Origin: Saccharibacillus sacchari DSM 19268
GTDB lineage: Bacteria > Bacillota > Bacilli > Paenibacillales > Paenibacillaceae
DNA length: 64,000 nt
NCBI RefSeq assembly: GCF_000585395.1
Contig: NZ_KK073875.1
Span: 2,666,017 to 2,730,016 of the forward strand
Reading direction: 5' to 3'
The notes beneath the pieces are model-generated. The model did not search any database. It worked only from the letters and a program-made list of their open reading frames with translations, and was not told the DNA's origin. Both the position numbers and the translations under genes were made by a program. Below, one piece after another: positions 1 through 9,711 of the stretch. How positions within the stretch are numbered: position 1 is the first letter of the stretch; every line of letters starts with the position of its first letter.

Positions 1-190
1 ACAATTCGATCTCGCCGCCTGTCGGTTGAACCAGTCCAAGCAGCATTTTCATCACGGTGGACTTGCCCGCTCCGTTCGGCCCCAGGAACCCGTAAATTTC
101 GCCCCGCTTTACCGTCATCTCGACATTGGATACGACATCCGCCGACCGATAACTTTTGCTGAGCATCCGTGTGCGTATCGTGTGCGTCAT
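1..190 (-). CDS. ABC transporter ATP-binding protein, N-terminal part (runs off the window)
   Basis: Only the first 63 codons are present; the gene continues past base 1. The visible protein starts MTHTIRTRMLSKSY and has a Walker A motif GPNGAGKST near residue 40, preceded by GEIYGFL, as in BcrA/LanF-type ATPases that drive drug or lantibiotic export. The ATG at 190 has an AAGGAG site about 8 bases upstream. It is third in a minus-strand series of response regulator, sensor kinase and transporter, the usual order for antimicrobial-peptide detoxification modules. That role is inferred from context. The permease and the rest of the ATPase lie outside the window. Confidence 0.9.
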   Translation of the reverse strand, partial: MTHTIRTRMLSKSYRSADVVSNVEMTVKRGEIYGFLGPNGAGKSTVMKMLLGLVQPTGGEIEL

Positions 191-281
191 GGTTTTGCTC
201 ACTCCTTATCGCGTATTTTCTTCATGTCTTCATGTTATCGGGCGAGGCTGTCTTTTCCCTGTCGCGATTCTTACTTATTTC

Positions 282-1262
282 TTACGTTGAGCGCGTGAGC
301 GTAGGCGGGGTATAAGACGAAGCCGCAAAAACAAGCGTAAAGCAAGTCCGAACGCCCGGTTCGCTCGTTAAGGCAACCGTGCCGTCCATTCGTTCCGTCA
401 GCCTTTTCGCGATCGCAAGTCCCAGGCCGCTGCCTTGAAATCCGCGGTTGCGGGAATCGTCCAGCGTGTACATGCGTTCGAATACGCGAAGCTGCTCGGA
501 AGCCGGAATGCCTTTGCCCCGGTCGACGACTTCGATGGTGACGCGGCTCTCCGAAGAAGTCAGCCGAAGCCCCAGATAACCGCCGTCCGCGCCGTACCGA
601 ATCGCATTGGAGAGCAAATTATCCAAAATGCGGTGTAGCGCGTCGGCGTTGGCGTAGATCCAAGCAGGCTGCTCGGGCAAATCCAGCGCTACTTCAATGC
701 CGCGATCCGCAAGCAGGTCGAAATACCCGAGGATGCGTTGGCGGCAGGCTTCGGCGGCATCGATCGGGGACAGCTGCAGATCGTAATCGTCGGACTCCAG
801 CTTGGACAGATCGAAAAAGGCATTGATGCGCTCATGCACCTCGACCGTTTTGCGGTACACTTTGCCCAGCATGTCGCGGCGTTCCGCATCGGTCAGTTCC
901 GGGCTGCGATCCAACACTTCGGCATAGCCCATTACGACGGTCAGCGGGGTTTTGAGATCATGGGAGACATTAGAGAGCATCCGGCGCATGGCTTGTTCGG
1001 TGCGGGCGTAATCGGAAGCCGACTCCGCCGCCCGGTCCAGCAGTGCGTTGATATTTTGCAGCAGCTCCCGCAGTTCCGGTTCTCCCGTCACCACAAGCAA
1101 CCGTTCGCGGCCCGGCACATGCTCGGGAGCCGTGAACGATAGCAGCTTTTCATTCATATAAGCCAGATCTCGCCGCAGTTTGCGCACGCGCAGTTTTTCC
1201 CCGACATAGAGCGCAAGCAGTACCCCGGCAGGAAGCAGACCGATCCACCATCGTTCATCCAT
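282..1262 (-). CDS. Sensor histidine kinase (HisKA/HATPase_c)
   Basis: A 326-residue membrane kinase. One hydrophobic segment (about residues 6-20) is followed directly by a cytoplasmic linker, so there is essentially no extracellular sensor domain, as in kinases that sense through a partner transporter. The H-box is NVSHDLKTPL with the phospho-accepting His at 101. The catalytic domain has DNLLSNAIRYG (N box), DRGKGIP (G1), VFERMY (F box) and GSGLGLAIAKR (G2). Its ATG overlaps the regulator stop codon in a TAATG arrangement, so the two are probably translationally coupled. The ABC transporter gene follows after about 90 bases. A link to cell-envelope stress is inference. Confidence 0.93.
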   Translation of the reverse strand: MDERWWIGLLPAGVLLALYVGEKLRVRKLRRDLAYMNEKLLSFTAPEHVPGRERLLVVTGEPELRELLQNINALLDRAAESASDYARTEQAMRRMLSNVSHDLKTPLTVVMGYAEVLDRSPELTDAERRDMLGKVYRKTVEVHERINAFFDLSKLESDDYDLQLSPIDAAEACRQRILGYFDLLADRGIEVALDLPEQPAWIYANADALHRILDNLLSNAIRYGADGGYLGLRLTSSESRVTIEVVDRGKGIPASEQLRVFERMYTLDDSRNRGFQGSGLGLAIAKRLTERMDGTVALTSEPGVRTCFTLVFAASSYTPPTLTRST

Positions 1263-1975
1263 TACCGCTCACCCAGCCGATAACCGATTCCCCACAGCGT
1301 CACGATATAGCGAGGGTTCGACGGATCGTCCTCGATCTTCTCGCGCAGCCTGCGCATATGTACGTTGATCGCGTTATCGTCGTTGTAATATTCTTCGTTC
1401 CAGACCTGCTCGTACAGCATGGCTTTCGTGTATACGCGGGAAGGGTGCTGGAGCATCAGTTTGAGAATCTGGAATTCTTTTGCCGTCAAACGAATGTCTT
1501 CGCCGCGCTTGCGCACGCTGAAGTTGTCCGGGTCTACGACGAGATCGCCCGCTGTCAGCAGTTCCGGTTGGGTCGGTTGAATCACAGCCTGCTCCTCCGG
1601 AATCGAATACTGCGTCGCTCTGCGGATCGAAGCTTGAATACGGGCCGACAACTCGATGAGGGAAAAAGGCTTGGCAATATAATCATCGGCGCCGAACCGC
1701 AGTCCGAGCGCTTTCTCGACTTCATTATCTTTGGCCGACACGATCAGGATCGGGACGCGGCTGACGCCCCGGAGCTGCTGGAGCACGTCCATGCCGCTGA
1801 GTCCGGGCAGCATTAGGTCGAGCAGCACCAGATCGTAACGGTCGGCTCGGAAGGCTTCCAACGCGCTGCTGCCTTCATGCACAACGGCAGAACGGTAGCC
1901 TTCCTTCTTCATATAATCCGCGATCATGTCGCTAATCCCTGTATCGTCCTCGATAATCAGAAGATTTCCTTCCAC
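1262..1975 (-). CDS. OmpR-family response regulator
   Basis: A 237-residue regulator. The receiver domain starts [11 protein letters not shown]; the aspartate in [11 protein letters not shown] is the phosphorylation site, and the switch lysine is in [10 protein letters not shown]. The C-terminal winged helix has the OmpR signature [14 protein letters not shown] and ends [14 protein letters not shown] chose the GTG at 1975 because AGGAGG lies 7 bases upstream and family members begin at this point; an in-frame upstream extension to 2113 has no matching homology. It is the first gene of the kinase/transporter unit and diverges from selO. Confidence 0.9.
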   Translation of the reverse strand: MEGNLLIIEDDTGISDMIADYMKKEGYRSAVVHEGSSALEAFRADRYDLVLLDLMLPGLSGMDVLQQLRGVSRVPILIVSAKDNEVEKALGLRFGADDYIAKPFSLIELSARIQASIRRATQYSIPEEQAVIQPTQPELLTAGDLVVDPDNFSVRKRGEDIRLTAKEFQILKLMLQHPSRVYTKAMLYEQVWNEEYYNDDNAINVHMRRLREKIEDDPSNPRYIVTLWGIGYRLGER

Positions 1976-2078
1976 CTGTTCTCCTCCTAAAGTGAAGCGA
2001 ATGTTTCCAAACTGGAAATGGAACGCGTTCTCCTCTACTCTAAGGGAGAGGAACATTTTGAACAAGGAGGCTTGTCTC

Positions 2079-3716
2079 ATGACTGAATTGTCTGGAAAAG
2101 GTTCATCCGGCATGTCCGCCGGATGGAATTTTGATCATAGTTATGCCCGTTTGCCCGAAGTGTTCTACAGTTCGCTTCCGCCCGTCCCTGTGGCTCAGCC
2201 GAAAGCGGTCATTCTGAACGACGAGCTGGCGAAAGAATTGGGGCTGGATACGGAATGGCTGCACGGCAACGAAGCGGCCGCCGTGTTTGCCGGAAACGAC
2301 TTGCCGGAAGGCGCGAAGCCGATCGCGCAGGCTTATGCGGGTCACCAGTTCGGCAGCTTCAATCGGCTCGGCGACGGGCGTGCGGTACTGCTCGGCGAGC
2401 ATCTGGCGCCTTCCGGCGAGCGCTTCGACATCCAGCTCAAAGGCTCGGGACGCACCCCGTTCTCGCGCGGAGGAGACGGCCGCGCCGCGCTCGGCCCGAT
2501 GCTGCGGGAATATATCATCAGCGAAGCGATGTATGCGCTGGGTATTCCGACAACGCGCAGTCTGGCCGTCGCGACGACCGGAGAGCATATCCGGCGCGAG
2601 ACGCCGCTGCCGGGCGCCGTATTGACGCGCGTCGCGGCCAGCCATCTGCGCGTCGGCACGTTCCAGTATGCGCTTCAATGGGGCGGCGCGGACGCGCTGC
2701 GCGAGCTTGCGGATTACGCGATCGCGCGGCATTACCCGGAGATCGACGAAGCCGAAGAAACGGCTGCCGGAGAAGCAAGCAACCGCTATGCCCGCTTCCT
2801 GCGCGGCGTCGTAGAACGCCAAGCGAAGCTTGTGGCGAACTGGATGCTGGTCGGATTCATCCACGGCGTGATGAACACGGACAATATGACGATCAGCGGC
2901 GAGTCTATCGATTATGGGCCGTGCGCCTTTATGGACGCGTACGATCCTTCGACTGTGTTCAGCTCGATCGACACCGGAGGACGTTACGCGTACGGCAACC
3001 AGCCGTATATGACGCTGTGGAATTTGTCGCGACTGGCGGAGACGCTGATTCCGTTGCTCGACGAGGACGCGGATCGCGGGATGGAGATCGCGGAGCAGAC
3101 GCTCGCCGGGTTCGAACGTTTGTATCTGAATATCTGGTTCGACGGCATGCGGGCTAAGCTCGGGTTGTCCAACCGCGAAGAAGAAGACGAGAAGCTGATC
3201 GCCGATCTGCTGGATCTGATGAAGGCGTTCCGGGCGGACTATACGAATACGTTCGTGGGGTTGACGTTCGACGCGCCGACGGAAGCAGGCGGAGGCGATG
3301 GCGCGGACTTAGTCGCGCAGACTTACGACGACGCGGGTAACGCGGAGGAGGCTTTTGCCGGTATGGGCGGCACGGACGGCGGTTTCCAACCGACGGCGTT
3401 CCCCGGCGCGGACGCGCTGCTCGCCAGCGGCGAGTACCGCGTCTGGCGCGAGCGGTGGCGGGAACGCCTGGGACGCCAGGCGGATACGCCGGACGAGGTG
3501 CGCAAGCGCATGCGCGCGCACAATCCCGCGGTCGTTCCGCGCAACCATCGCGTGGAAGAAGCGCTCGCGGCCGCCGCGCAGGGCGGCGATTACGGCCCGC
3601 TGCACCGCCTGCTGGCGGTGCTGGCACGGCCGTACGAGCATTCCGCGGATCAGGCGGAATACGCGGAGCTTCCGCCGGAGGCGGATAACGGGTACCGAAC
3701 GTTCTGCGGGACGTGA
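2079..3716 (+). CDS. selO: Protein adenylyltransferase SelO (YdiU family)
   Basis: A 545-residue SelO/YdiU pseudokinase-fold enzyme. Characterised members transfer AMP from ATP to Ser, Thr or Tyr of proteins, linked to redox stress. Family blocks are clear: [55 protein letters not shown] and the metal-binding HGVMNTDNM followed by DYGPCAFMD. The ATG at 2079 has AAGGAGG 8 bases upstream. An open frame upstream to 1926 overlaps the opposite regulator gene and is not conserved. The C-terminal third has Gly/Ala/Glu-rich insertions and makes the protein longer than the usual roughly 480 residues. A good terminator follows, so it is likely a single-gene unit. Confidence 0.93.
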   Translation: MTELSGKGSSGMSAGWNFDHSYARLPEVFYSSLPPVPVAQPKAVILNDELAKELGLDTEWLHGNEAAAVFAGNDLPEGAKPIAQAYAGHQFGSFNRLGDGRAVLLGEHLAPSGERFDIQLKGSGRTPFSRGGDGRAALGPMLREYIISEAMYALGIPTTRSLAVATTGEHIRRETPLPGAVLTRVAASHLRVGTFQYALQWGGADALRELADYAIARHYPEIDEAEETAAGEASNRYARFLRGVVERQAKLVANWMLVGFIHGVMNTDNMTISGESIDYGPCAFMDAYDPSTVFSSIDTGGRYAYGNQPYMTLWNLSRLAETLIPLLDEDADRGMEIAEQTLAGFERLYLNIWFDGMRAKLGLSNREEEDEKLIADLLDLMKAFRADYTNTFVGLTFDAPTEAGGGDGADLVAQTYDDAGNAEEAFAGMGGTDGGFQPTAFPGADALLASGEYRVWRERWRERLGRQADTPDEVRKRMRAHNPAVVPRNHRVEEALAAAAQGGDYGPLHRLLAVLARPYEHSADQAEYAELPPEADNGYRTFCGT

Positions 3717-3729
3717 GGGGATTTGAACA

Positions 3730-3765
3730 GGCGCTCGACGGAACGTGAGCGCCGGGGTTTTGTTT
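3730..3765 (+). terminator. Rho-independent terminator of selO
   Basis: A 7-bp stem GGCGCTC/GAGCGCC with a 10-base loop, followed by GGGGTTTTGTTT, starts 13 bases after the selO stop. Confidence 0.8.
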
Positions 3766-3796
3766 AGGCGGAACTAACGGCGGAATATCGCCGCAA

Positions 3797-3875
3797 TGTT
3801 GCGAGAGTCCATCATTTTGGCGTTGCGAGGACGGTTTGAGGCCGAACTATGCGAAAATGATGGATGCCTGCAACA
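3797..3875. repeat. Two-tier palindrome downstream of selO
   Basis: Outer arms TGTTGC (3797-3802) and GCAACA (3870-3875), then 5 unpaired bases on each side, then perfect 11-bp arms TCCATCATTTT (3808-3818) and AAAATGATGGA (3854-3864) around a 35-base loop. No T-run and no promoter elements. It lies in the 416-base gap between selO and the GH94 gene, and I saw no second copy here. It could be a REP-like element or a stable RNA stem. Confidence 0.6.
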
Positions 3876-4028
3876 AATGTTTTCGGTTTTGATTTTCCTA
3901 TTCACGAAGAGCCGCAAGCCTGTTGAACACTTTCTCTGTGCCTCATCAGTTACTCTTTAAACCAAGCCGAACCGTACTTTTCTTCGTTCTTTTTTACAAA
4001 CTTCGCCCACTTGTTTCGCCAACTGCTC

Positions 4029-4083
4029 TATAATAAACGCTATGAATGCCGCTGCGTCTATTTGTTTTCGAAAGCGTTTGCGT
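4029..4083 (+). promoter_or_regulatory. Promoter -10 box and CcpA-like cre site of the GH94 gene
   Basis: A perfect TATAAT at 4029-4034 has no good -35 at standard spacing. A cre-like sequence at 4068-4083 (TCGAAAGCGTTTGCGT) matches the WTGNAANCGNWNNCWW pattern except for two positions and would lie some 30-50 bases after the start of transcription. A cre there typically blocks elongation, which would fit carbon-catabolite repression of a sugar phosphorylase. Confidence 0.55.
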
Positions 4084-4132
4084 TAACCGTAGCGCCGCAG
4101 TGAATCTTTGTCGAAAAGAGGAGTTTTCCGCA

Positions 4133-6559
4133 ATGATCAGACCTACCGAAGACCAGCAGTACTACGAGTTGACCAGTCCGACCGCGCTGCCGAAGGCGTC
4201 CGGATTTCTGTGGAACAATCAGATGATGATCCATATGAACTGCCGCGGCTATGCCATTGCCCAGTTCATGCAGCCCGAACCTGCCAAATATTCGTATGCG
4301 CCCAATCTGGAAGCCAAAACGTTCATGCAGCCGGAGCAGCCGTATTACGCGCATCATCCGGGACGTTTTCTTTTTATTAAGGATGAGGAGAGCGGTTACA
4401 TATTCTCGGCTCCCTACGAACCGACCCGTCAGGTGCCGGATAAATTCGTGTTCGCCGCGGGCAAGCACGACATCGTCTGGACATTGGAACATTGGGATCT
4501 GCGCATCGAAATGACATTGACGCTCCCGAGAGACCATGCCGCCGAGCTGTGGAAGATCAAAGTGACGAACACAGGCAACCGCAAGCGTAAAATCAGTCTG
4601 TACCCGTATTTCAGCGTCGGCTATATGTCGTGGATGAACCAGTCCGGCGAGTATGTCGAGGAGCTGGGGGCGATCGTTTGCTCTGCGGTTACTCCTTATC
4701 AGAAAGTGCAGGATTACCCGAAGATCAAGACCCTTAAGGACAAGACCTATCTGCTCGCGGAAAAGAAACCGGAAGCGTGGGAAGTCAGCCAGGAAGCGTT
4801 CGAAGGGGAAGGCGGCATCATGCGTCCGTCGGCTTTGGAATCAGGGACGCTTGCCTGCGGCGACGCGCGTTACGAGATGCCTGCCGCCGTCATGCAGTAC
4901 CGGATTCAACCGGAAGCGGGCGAGGAGCAGGAGTATCGGTTCGTGTTCGGTCCGGCGAAGGATGAAGCGGAGATCGCGGATATTCGGGAACTTTATTTTG
5001 GCTTGGATGGGGAAAAAGGAACCGGGGAGGATGCAGAGAGCGGATCGGAGGCGCATCAGGCGTATTCCGAATACGGTTTCGACGCAGCCGCTTCCGACTA
5101 CGCGGCTTACGTGGCGGAAGGACGCGGCAGTCTGACGATCGACACGCCGGATAAAGACCTCGACAACTTCGTCAATCACTGGCTGCCGCGCCAGATGTAT
5201 TACCACGGCGTGACCAACCGGCTGTCGACCGATCCGCAGACGCGCAACTATTTGCAGGATCATATGGGAATGAGCTATATCGATCCGCGCAGCACGCGCC
5301 ATGCGTTCCTGACCGCGTTGTCGCAGCAGCGTCCCGACGGCTCCATGCCGGACGGCATCGTATTGTACGAAGGCGCCGAGCTGAAATACATCAATCAGGT
5401 GCCGCATACCGACCATTGCGTCTGGCTGCCGGTGTGCCTCATTACGTACCTCGACGAGACGAACGATTATGCGCTGCTCGATGAAGAAGTCACGTATGCG
5501 GGCGGGGAAAAGTCCGGCACGGTGTTCGAGCATATCGATCTGGCCGTGAAGTGGCTGATCGGGGATCGGGATGATCGCGGATTGAACTATATCAATCAAG
5601 GCGACTGGTGCGATCCGATGAACATGGTCGGTTACAAAGGGCGCGGCGTATCCGGCTGGCTGACGATCGCGACGGCATATTCATGCCTCGTCTGGGCGAA
5701 TATCTGCGAGCGCAGCGGACGTTCGTCGGAAGCGGCGGATTACCGCCAGCAGGCGGAAGAAATCAACGGCGCGGTTAACCGCCATCTGTGGGACGGCGAT
5801 TGGTACGCGCGCGGCATCACCGACGACGGCGTGCCGTTCGGCATCAGCGCGGACGAGGAAGGCCGCATCTTCATCAATCCGCAAGGCTGGTCGCTGCTCA
5901 GCGGTGCGGCGGACGATGACAAAAAGGAAAAGCTGATCCGAGCGGTCGCCGAGCAGCTCGAAAGTCCGTACGGCGTAGAAAAGCTCGCTCCTTCTTACAC
6001 CGCGATGCGCGAAGACGTCGGCCGGGTGACCCAGAAGCATCCGGGCTCGGCGGAAAACGGCGCGGTGTACAACCATGCGGCGGCGTTTTATATCTATGCG
6101 CTGTACGCGGTCGGGGAAAAGGAAAACGCCTACCGTCTGCTGCGCAAAATGCTGCCGGGCGCGGACGAAGGTGATATCCGTCAACGCGGCCAGCTTCCGG
6201 TGTTTATTCCGAACTACTACCGGGGCGCGTACCGTCAATTCCCGCGCACGGCGGGACGTTCCAGCCAGCTGTTCAACACCGGCACGGTGCCTTGGGTGTA
6301 CCGCTGCTTGATCGACGGATTGTTCGGGGTTCAGGGCACGCCGGACGGTCTGCGCGTATCGCCGCAGCTTCCTGCGGAATGGAACGAAGTCTCCGTGACG
6401 CGGACGTTCCGGGGCGCGGAATTCCGTATTGCGATCAAACGGGAAGACGGCGTGAGCGAAACGGAAGTGTACGTCGGCGGTGAGCGGATCGAAGGCAGCG
6501 TGATTCGCGACGTTGCCGAAGGCGAGACGTATGCGGTCGAGGTGAAGCTTCCGCTGTAA
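4133..6559 (+). CDS. GH94 family glycoside phosphorylase
   Basis: An 808-residue cytoplasmic enzyme (no signal peptide), close in length to chitobiose and cellobiose phosphorylases (about 800). GH94 enzymes split a beta-disaccharide with inorganic phosphate to give a sugar 1-phosphate. The N-terminal beta-sandwich spans about 1-280 and the (alpha/alpha)6 barrel the rest. Barrel blocks include HWLPRQMYYH, NYLQDHMGM, PHTDHCVWLP, NQGDWCDPMNM and FNTGTVPWVYR. Asp491 of DWCDP lies where the GH94 general acid is found. The ATG at 4133 has GAGGAG about 9 bases upstream. Substrate (cellobiose, chitobiose, cellobionate or other) cannot be decided by reading. zwf follows about 220 bases downstream, a plausible route for the released sugar phosphate. 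Confidence 0.85.
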   Translation: MIRPTEDQQYYELTSPTALPKASGFLWNNQMMIHMNCRGYAIAQFMQPEPAKYSYAPNLEAKTFMQPEQPYYAHHPGRFLFIKDEESGYIFSAPYEPTRQVPDKFVFAAGKHDIVWTLEHWDLRIEMTLTLPRDHAAELWKIKVTNTGNRKRKISLYPYFSVGYMSWMNQSGEYVEELGAIVCSAVTPYQKVQDYPKIKTLKDKTYLLAEKKPEAWEVSQEAFEGEGGIMRPSALESGTLACGDARYEMPAAVMQYRIQPEAGEEQEYRFVFGPAKDEAEIADIRELYFGLDGEKGTGEDAESGSEAHQAYSEYGFDAAASDYAAYVAEGRGSLTIDTPDKDLDNFVNHWLPRQMYYHGVTNRLSTDPQTRNYLQDHMGMSYIDPRSTRHAFLTALSQQRPDGSMPDGIVLYEGAELKYINQVPHTDHCVWLPVCLITYLDETNDYALLDEEVTYAGGEKSGTVFEHIDLAVKWLIGDRDDRGLNYINQGDWCDPMNMVGYKGRGVSGWLTIATAYSCLVWANICERSGRSSEAADYRQQAEEINGAVNRHLWDGDWYARGITDDGVPFGISADEEGRIFINPQGWSLLSGAADDDKKEKLIRAVAEQLESPYGVEKLAPSYTAMREDVGRVTQKHPGSAENGAVYNHAAAFYIYALYAVGEKENAYRLLRKMLPGADEGDIRQRGQLPVFIPNYYRGAYRQFPRTAGRSSQLFNTGTVPWVYRCLIDGLFGVQGTPDGLRVSPQLPAEWNEVSVTRTFRGAEFRIAIKREDGVSETEVYVGGERIEGSVIRDVAEGETYAVEVKLPL

Positions 6560-6781
6560 ATTCAAAACAAAAAACGGTGAATCTTGAACAGGGAAAAGTG
6601 TCGAATGCTGCCAAGCGGCATATCGGCGTTTTTTCCGTTTTCTACAAATCGAACGTTTATGGTTTCCTCCGCGTCACTAGGTGTGCGAAAAGTGCGTACT
6701 TCCGGGATGTGTTTCGTGCGGGTATACTTGGACTCTGCCTTTTACGGCAAAGTATCAAGTCTGGATCAAGGAGGTACAAGC

Positions 6782-8356
6782 ATGAGCGTATCCGTAATCG
6801 TATTCGGCGCTTCGGGGGATCTGGCTCGGCGCAAGATTTACCCGGCGCTTTTTAATTTATATTTGAACGGCGGACTGCCTGCTTCGTTCGCGGTGGTCGG
6901 TTCGGGGCTTGAAGATTGGTCCCGGCAGGAATTTCGAGAGCGCGTCAAACAATCCTTGTACGCGTTCTCGCGGCATCTGATTTCCGATCCGGCCCGCAAA
7001 GACGAATTTTTGTCATGGTTTTATTATTCCCGGTTGGATGCCGATGAGCCGGGCGACTATGCAAATTTGCGTTCGGAGACGGAAAAGGCCGAATCGGAAA
7101 AAGGTCTTGGCGGCAACCGGTTGTTTTATTTCTCGGTCGCTCCGACGCTGTTCGGACAGATCGCGCGACATATTCGTTTGAGCGGTCTGAGCGAGACTTC
7201 CGGCTGGAGCCGGTTGATCGTGGAAAAGCCGTTCGGCCGCGACCTCGCTTCCGCCCGCGAATTGAACGACAAGCTGTCCCGAACGTTCGGCGAAGAACAA
7301 ATTTATCGAATCGATCATTATTTGGGTAAACCGATGGTGCAAAATCTGCACGCGTTGTCCGCGGACAATCCGATGCTCAAATCGTTATGGAACGCCCGCC
7401 ATATCGCCAACGTGCAGATCACGGCTTCCGAAACGGTCGGCGCGGGCGAACGCCTCGGTTATTACGAACGCTCGGGCGCGGTTCGCGACATGCTGCAAAA
7501 TCACCTGCTTCAAGTATTGGCGACGGTCGCGGCGAATCGGGGCTTCGAAAACGGAGAAGGACGGGCCGCGAAAGAAGAAGTGCTGCGCGCGCTGCGCGGC
7601 TTCGAACCGGCAGAGGCGGCAGCACACGTGGTGCGCGGGCAGTACGGACCGGGCGAATCGGAAGGGCAGCCGGTCCTCGGATATCGCCAAGAAGACGAAG
7701 CCGTATCGGATTCGGTCTGCGATACGTTCATTGCCGCAAGGTTGTACGTGGACCTTCCGGCTTGGAACAAAGTGCCGTTCTATCTTCGGACGGGCAAGCG
7801 CATGGCCCGCAAAGAAACCCGGATCGTGATCGAGTTCAAAGAATCGCCGGATTATTCGTGGTCGGACACGGCTGCAAAGCCCGCGGTTCCGCCGCTATGG
7901 CGTTCGTTCCCGGCTTCCTGCGCGAATCCTTCAGCCGCCGAAGCCGAAGAGAATGCCGATTTTGCCGGCAATACCGCGGTCGCCGTCGCCTCGAAGCAGG
8001 ATCGCGAAGTTCTGCCCAATTTGCTCGAAATCCGGATCGAACCGAATCTCGGCATGTCGCTCAGGCTGAACAGCAAAAATGCGCGAACGGGACAGGTCGA
8101 GCCGATCAACGTCGATTTTTCGGATCGCCATCCGGAAACGCCGGAAGCGTACGAGCTGCTGCTGGCGGACGCGATCAAAGGGAATAAAGAGTTTTTCGCG
8201 AACTGGAACGAGGTCGAACAGTCTTGGATCGCGGTGGAGCCGATTCTGAAAGCGTTCGAGGAGAACTATGTGCCGCTGGAGCTTTATCCGGCGGGGTCGC
8301 AAGGGCCGGAATCGGCAGAATCGTTGTTGGCTTCGGACGGGTTTCGCTGGTGGTGA
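6782..8356 (+). CDS. zwf: Glucose-6-phosphate 1-dehydrogenase
   Basis: A 524-residue enzyme that oxidises glucose 6-phosphate to 6-phosphogluconolactone with NADP+, the entry to the oxidative pentose phosphate pathway. The N-terminal Rossmann motif is VFGASGDLARRKIYPALF. VEKPFGRDLASA and the active-site signature RIDHYLGKPMVQN are intact, and the C-terminal substrate-binding part carries PFYLRTGKRM. The ATG at 6782 has AAGGAGG 7 bases upstream; in-frame codons back to 6584 have neither a good site nor homology. A TATACT at 6723-6728 may be its -10 box. An acidic, low-similarity insert near residues 365-400 makes it slightly long. It converges on ltrA across repeat P1-A. Confidence 0.95.
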   Translation: MSVSVIVFGASGDLARRKIYPALFNLYLNGGLPASFAVVGSGLEDWSRQEFRERVKQSLYAFSRHLISDPARKDEFLSWFYYSRLDADEPGDYANLRSETEKAESEKGLGGNRLFYFSVAPTLFGQIARHIRLSGLSETSGWSRLIVEKPFGRDLASARELNDKLSRTFGEEQIYRIDHYLGKPMVQNLHALSADNPMLKSLWNARHIANVQITASETVGAGERLGYYERSGAVRDMLQNHLLQVLATVAANRGFENGEGRAAKEEVLRALRGFEPAEAAAHVVRGQYGPGESEGQPVLGYRQEDEAVSDSVCDTFIAARLYVDLPAWNKVPFYLRTGKRMARKETRIVIEFKESPDYSWSDTAAKPAVPPLWRSFPASCANPSAAEAEENADFAGNTAVAVASKQDREVLPNLLEIRIEPNLGMSLRLNSKNARTGQVEPINVDFSDRHPETPEAYELLLADAIKGNKEFFANWNEVEQSWIAVEPILKAFEENYVPLELYPAGSQGPESAESLLASDGFRWW

Positions 8357-8419
8357 TTCTCGGAAGAGTAGTTCGTTCAAAGCTTCAACGACAAAAAAGC
8401 TTCTCCTCTAGCATAGGAA

Positions 8420-8515
8420 CTTGACCAAGTTAAATGTAAGGTTACGTTCGCCTGAATCGCGCTTAAAGCGTGTGCGTTTCAGGCGAACGTAAACCTCTGA
8501 TTAAAAGTGGTCAAG
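8420..8515. repeat. P1-family palindromic repeat, copy A
   Basis: Outer 8-bp arms CTTGACCA (8420-8427) and TGGTCAAG (8508-8515), and inner perfect 15-bp arms 8442-8456 and 8478-8492, around a loop containing CGCTTAAAGCG. It shares the AAGTTAAATGTAAGGTT block with copy B (16761) and the TAAAGCGTGT and TGATTAA blocks with copy C (24680). The right arm supplies the stop codon of ltrA. It may also end transcription from both sides. Confidence 0.75.
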
Positions 8516-9653
8516 GTAATAGGAGGGAAGCTTTTTTGCTGTGTTTCCGTACAATCCCTTCCGCCAGCGCGAATCCGGCGAACAGGAGGAACAGGGCTGC
8601 GTAAATTATCGTGGTCGAAGGCAGCAGAGGCAAGGCCACGGCAGCAACAGCAATAAATACGAGCGTACGGATTAGCGTCTGCCGAATATGTATCCGACTT
8701 TTACCCGGCAGGAAAATGACGGCGGTCGAGATGACGTACAACGCGAACCCGGACAGCGCCAACCAGCCGAAGTTGCGAACCGTCAGCTCTTGGTGGAAGT
8801 CGTAATGCAGCACGTTGGCGATCAGGCCCAGCGACAGGAACGTCAGCAGATGGCCGTAGATGATCGACTGCCCGGAGCTTTTGCGGTCTTCTTCCGCGAT
8901 ATGCTCGGACGATTCGAAGTAATGCCACCAGATCGAGACGGTCGTCGCGAAGCCAAGCACGGCGGCTATCATGTATTCGAATCCGACATGACCTTCGCGC
9001 AGTCCGTTGACGATGACCAGAATCAACTCGCCGAGCAGGATAATCGTCGCGAGTCCGTAGCGTTCGAGCAGATGCGGGTGATGTACCGGCAGATGGCTCA
9101 GCACCTTTTTACGGGCCAGCAACGGCAGCAGGATATCGGCGAAGATGCCGAGATAGAGCACGAAAAATTTGGCGTCGCCCGGCAGGAATACCGAAGCGGA
9201 GCTGACGAGCGCGCCGCCAAGGAACGTCAGTCCCAGATAACGGGCGATGCGTCGTTGTTCTCCGTCTTTTTCCAACCAGGTACGGATATACATTAACGCA
9301 GTCGAGAGCCGAATGCCGACATAGCCGAGCATGAAGGCCAGATAATACGCGTCGAAGTCTTCGTTGATACTGGCCGCCATGACAATGACAAAAGCCATTT
9401 GCACGAAATAAGCGATACGCTGAATGACGTCGTCTTTGCCGAATCGGTTGACGTAGACGGTGAATCCGGTCCAGGCCCACCAGAGGGGGATGAAGATCAG
9501 AACATACTTGATCGCGGTTCCGGCCTGGATGGCGCCATGATGGGAATGGACCAATACATGTGCGGTGATCGAGATCGCCGCGACGTAGATCAGGTCATAA
9601 AAAAGTTCCAGCCAAGTGACCTTTTTGTGGGCGATGTGCGAAATGAGAGTCAC
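8511..9653 (-). CDS. ltrA: Low temperature requirement protein A (LtrA) family membrane protein
   Basis: A 380-residue polytopic membrane protein with about 10-12 hydrophobic segments. LtrA hallmarks are the N-terminal KKVTWLELFYDLIYVAAIS and the later ERYGLATIILLGE. The family was named from a Listeria cold-growth mutant; its biochemical activity is unknown. The start is a GTG at 9653 with GGAAAGGA just upstream. The last codons and the TGA lie inside palindrome P1-A, so the true ancestral C-terminus may have been altered. It sits downstream of a TrmB-type gene on the same strand but has its own -10 box. Confidence 0.85.
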   Translation of the reverse strand: MTLISHIAHKKVTWLELFYDLIYVAAISITAHVLVHSHHGAIQAGTAIKYVLIFIPLWWAWTGFTVYVNRFGKDDVIQRIAYFVQMAFVIVMAASINEDFDAYYLAFMLGYVGIRLSTALMYIRTWLEKDGEQRRIARYLGLTFLGGALVSSASVFLPGDAKFFVLYLGIFADILLPLLARKKVLSHLPVHHPHLLERYGLATIILLGELILVIVNGLREGHVGFEYMIAAVLGFATTVSIWWHYFESSEHIAEEDRKSSGQSIIYGHLLTFLSLGLIANVLHYDFHQELTVRNFGWLALSGFALYVISTAVIFLPGKSRIHIRQTLIRTLVFIAVAAVALPLLPSTTIIYAALFLLFAGFALAEGIVRKHSKKASLLLP

Positions 9654-9671
9654 GCATCCTTTCCTTCAAAT

Positions 9672-9702
9672 TTGTGATAACACAATTGAAGTCAGTATAC
9701 CA
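9672..9702 (-). promoter_or_regulatory. Extended -10 promoter and palindromic operator of ltrA
   Basis: Reading the minus strand, TGGTATACT (9694-9702) is an extended -10 box. Just downstream lies the palindrome TTGTG-TTAT-CACAA (9672-9685), before the ribosome site. The position suits a repressor; which protein binds is unknown. Confidence 0.5.
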
Positions 9703-9711
9703 GCGAACACG

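Noticed and set aside
6584-6781. N-terminal extension of zwf
   Set aside because: The in-frame stretch has no homology to the family, and a strong ribosome site and ATG occur at 6782.
8420-8515. CRISPR-like repeat unit
   Set aside because: The P1, P2 and P3 copies are dispersed, several kilobases apart, and vary in length; there are no regular spacers and no cas genes.
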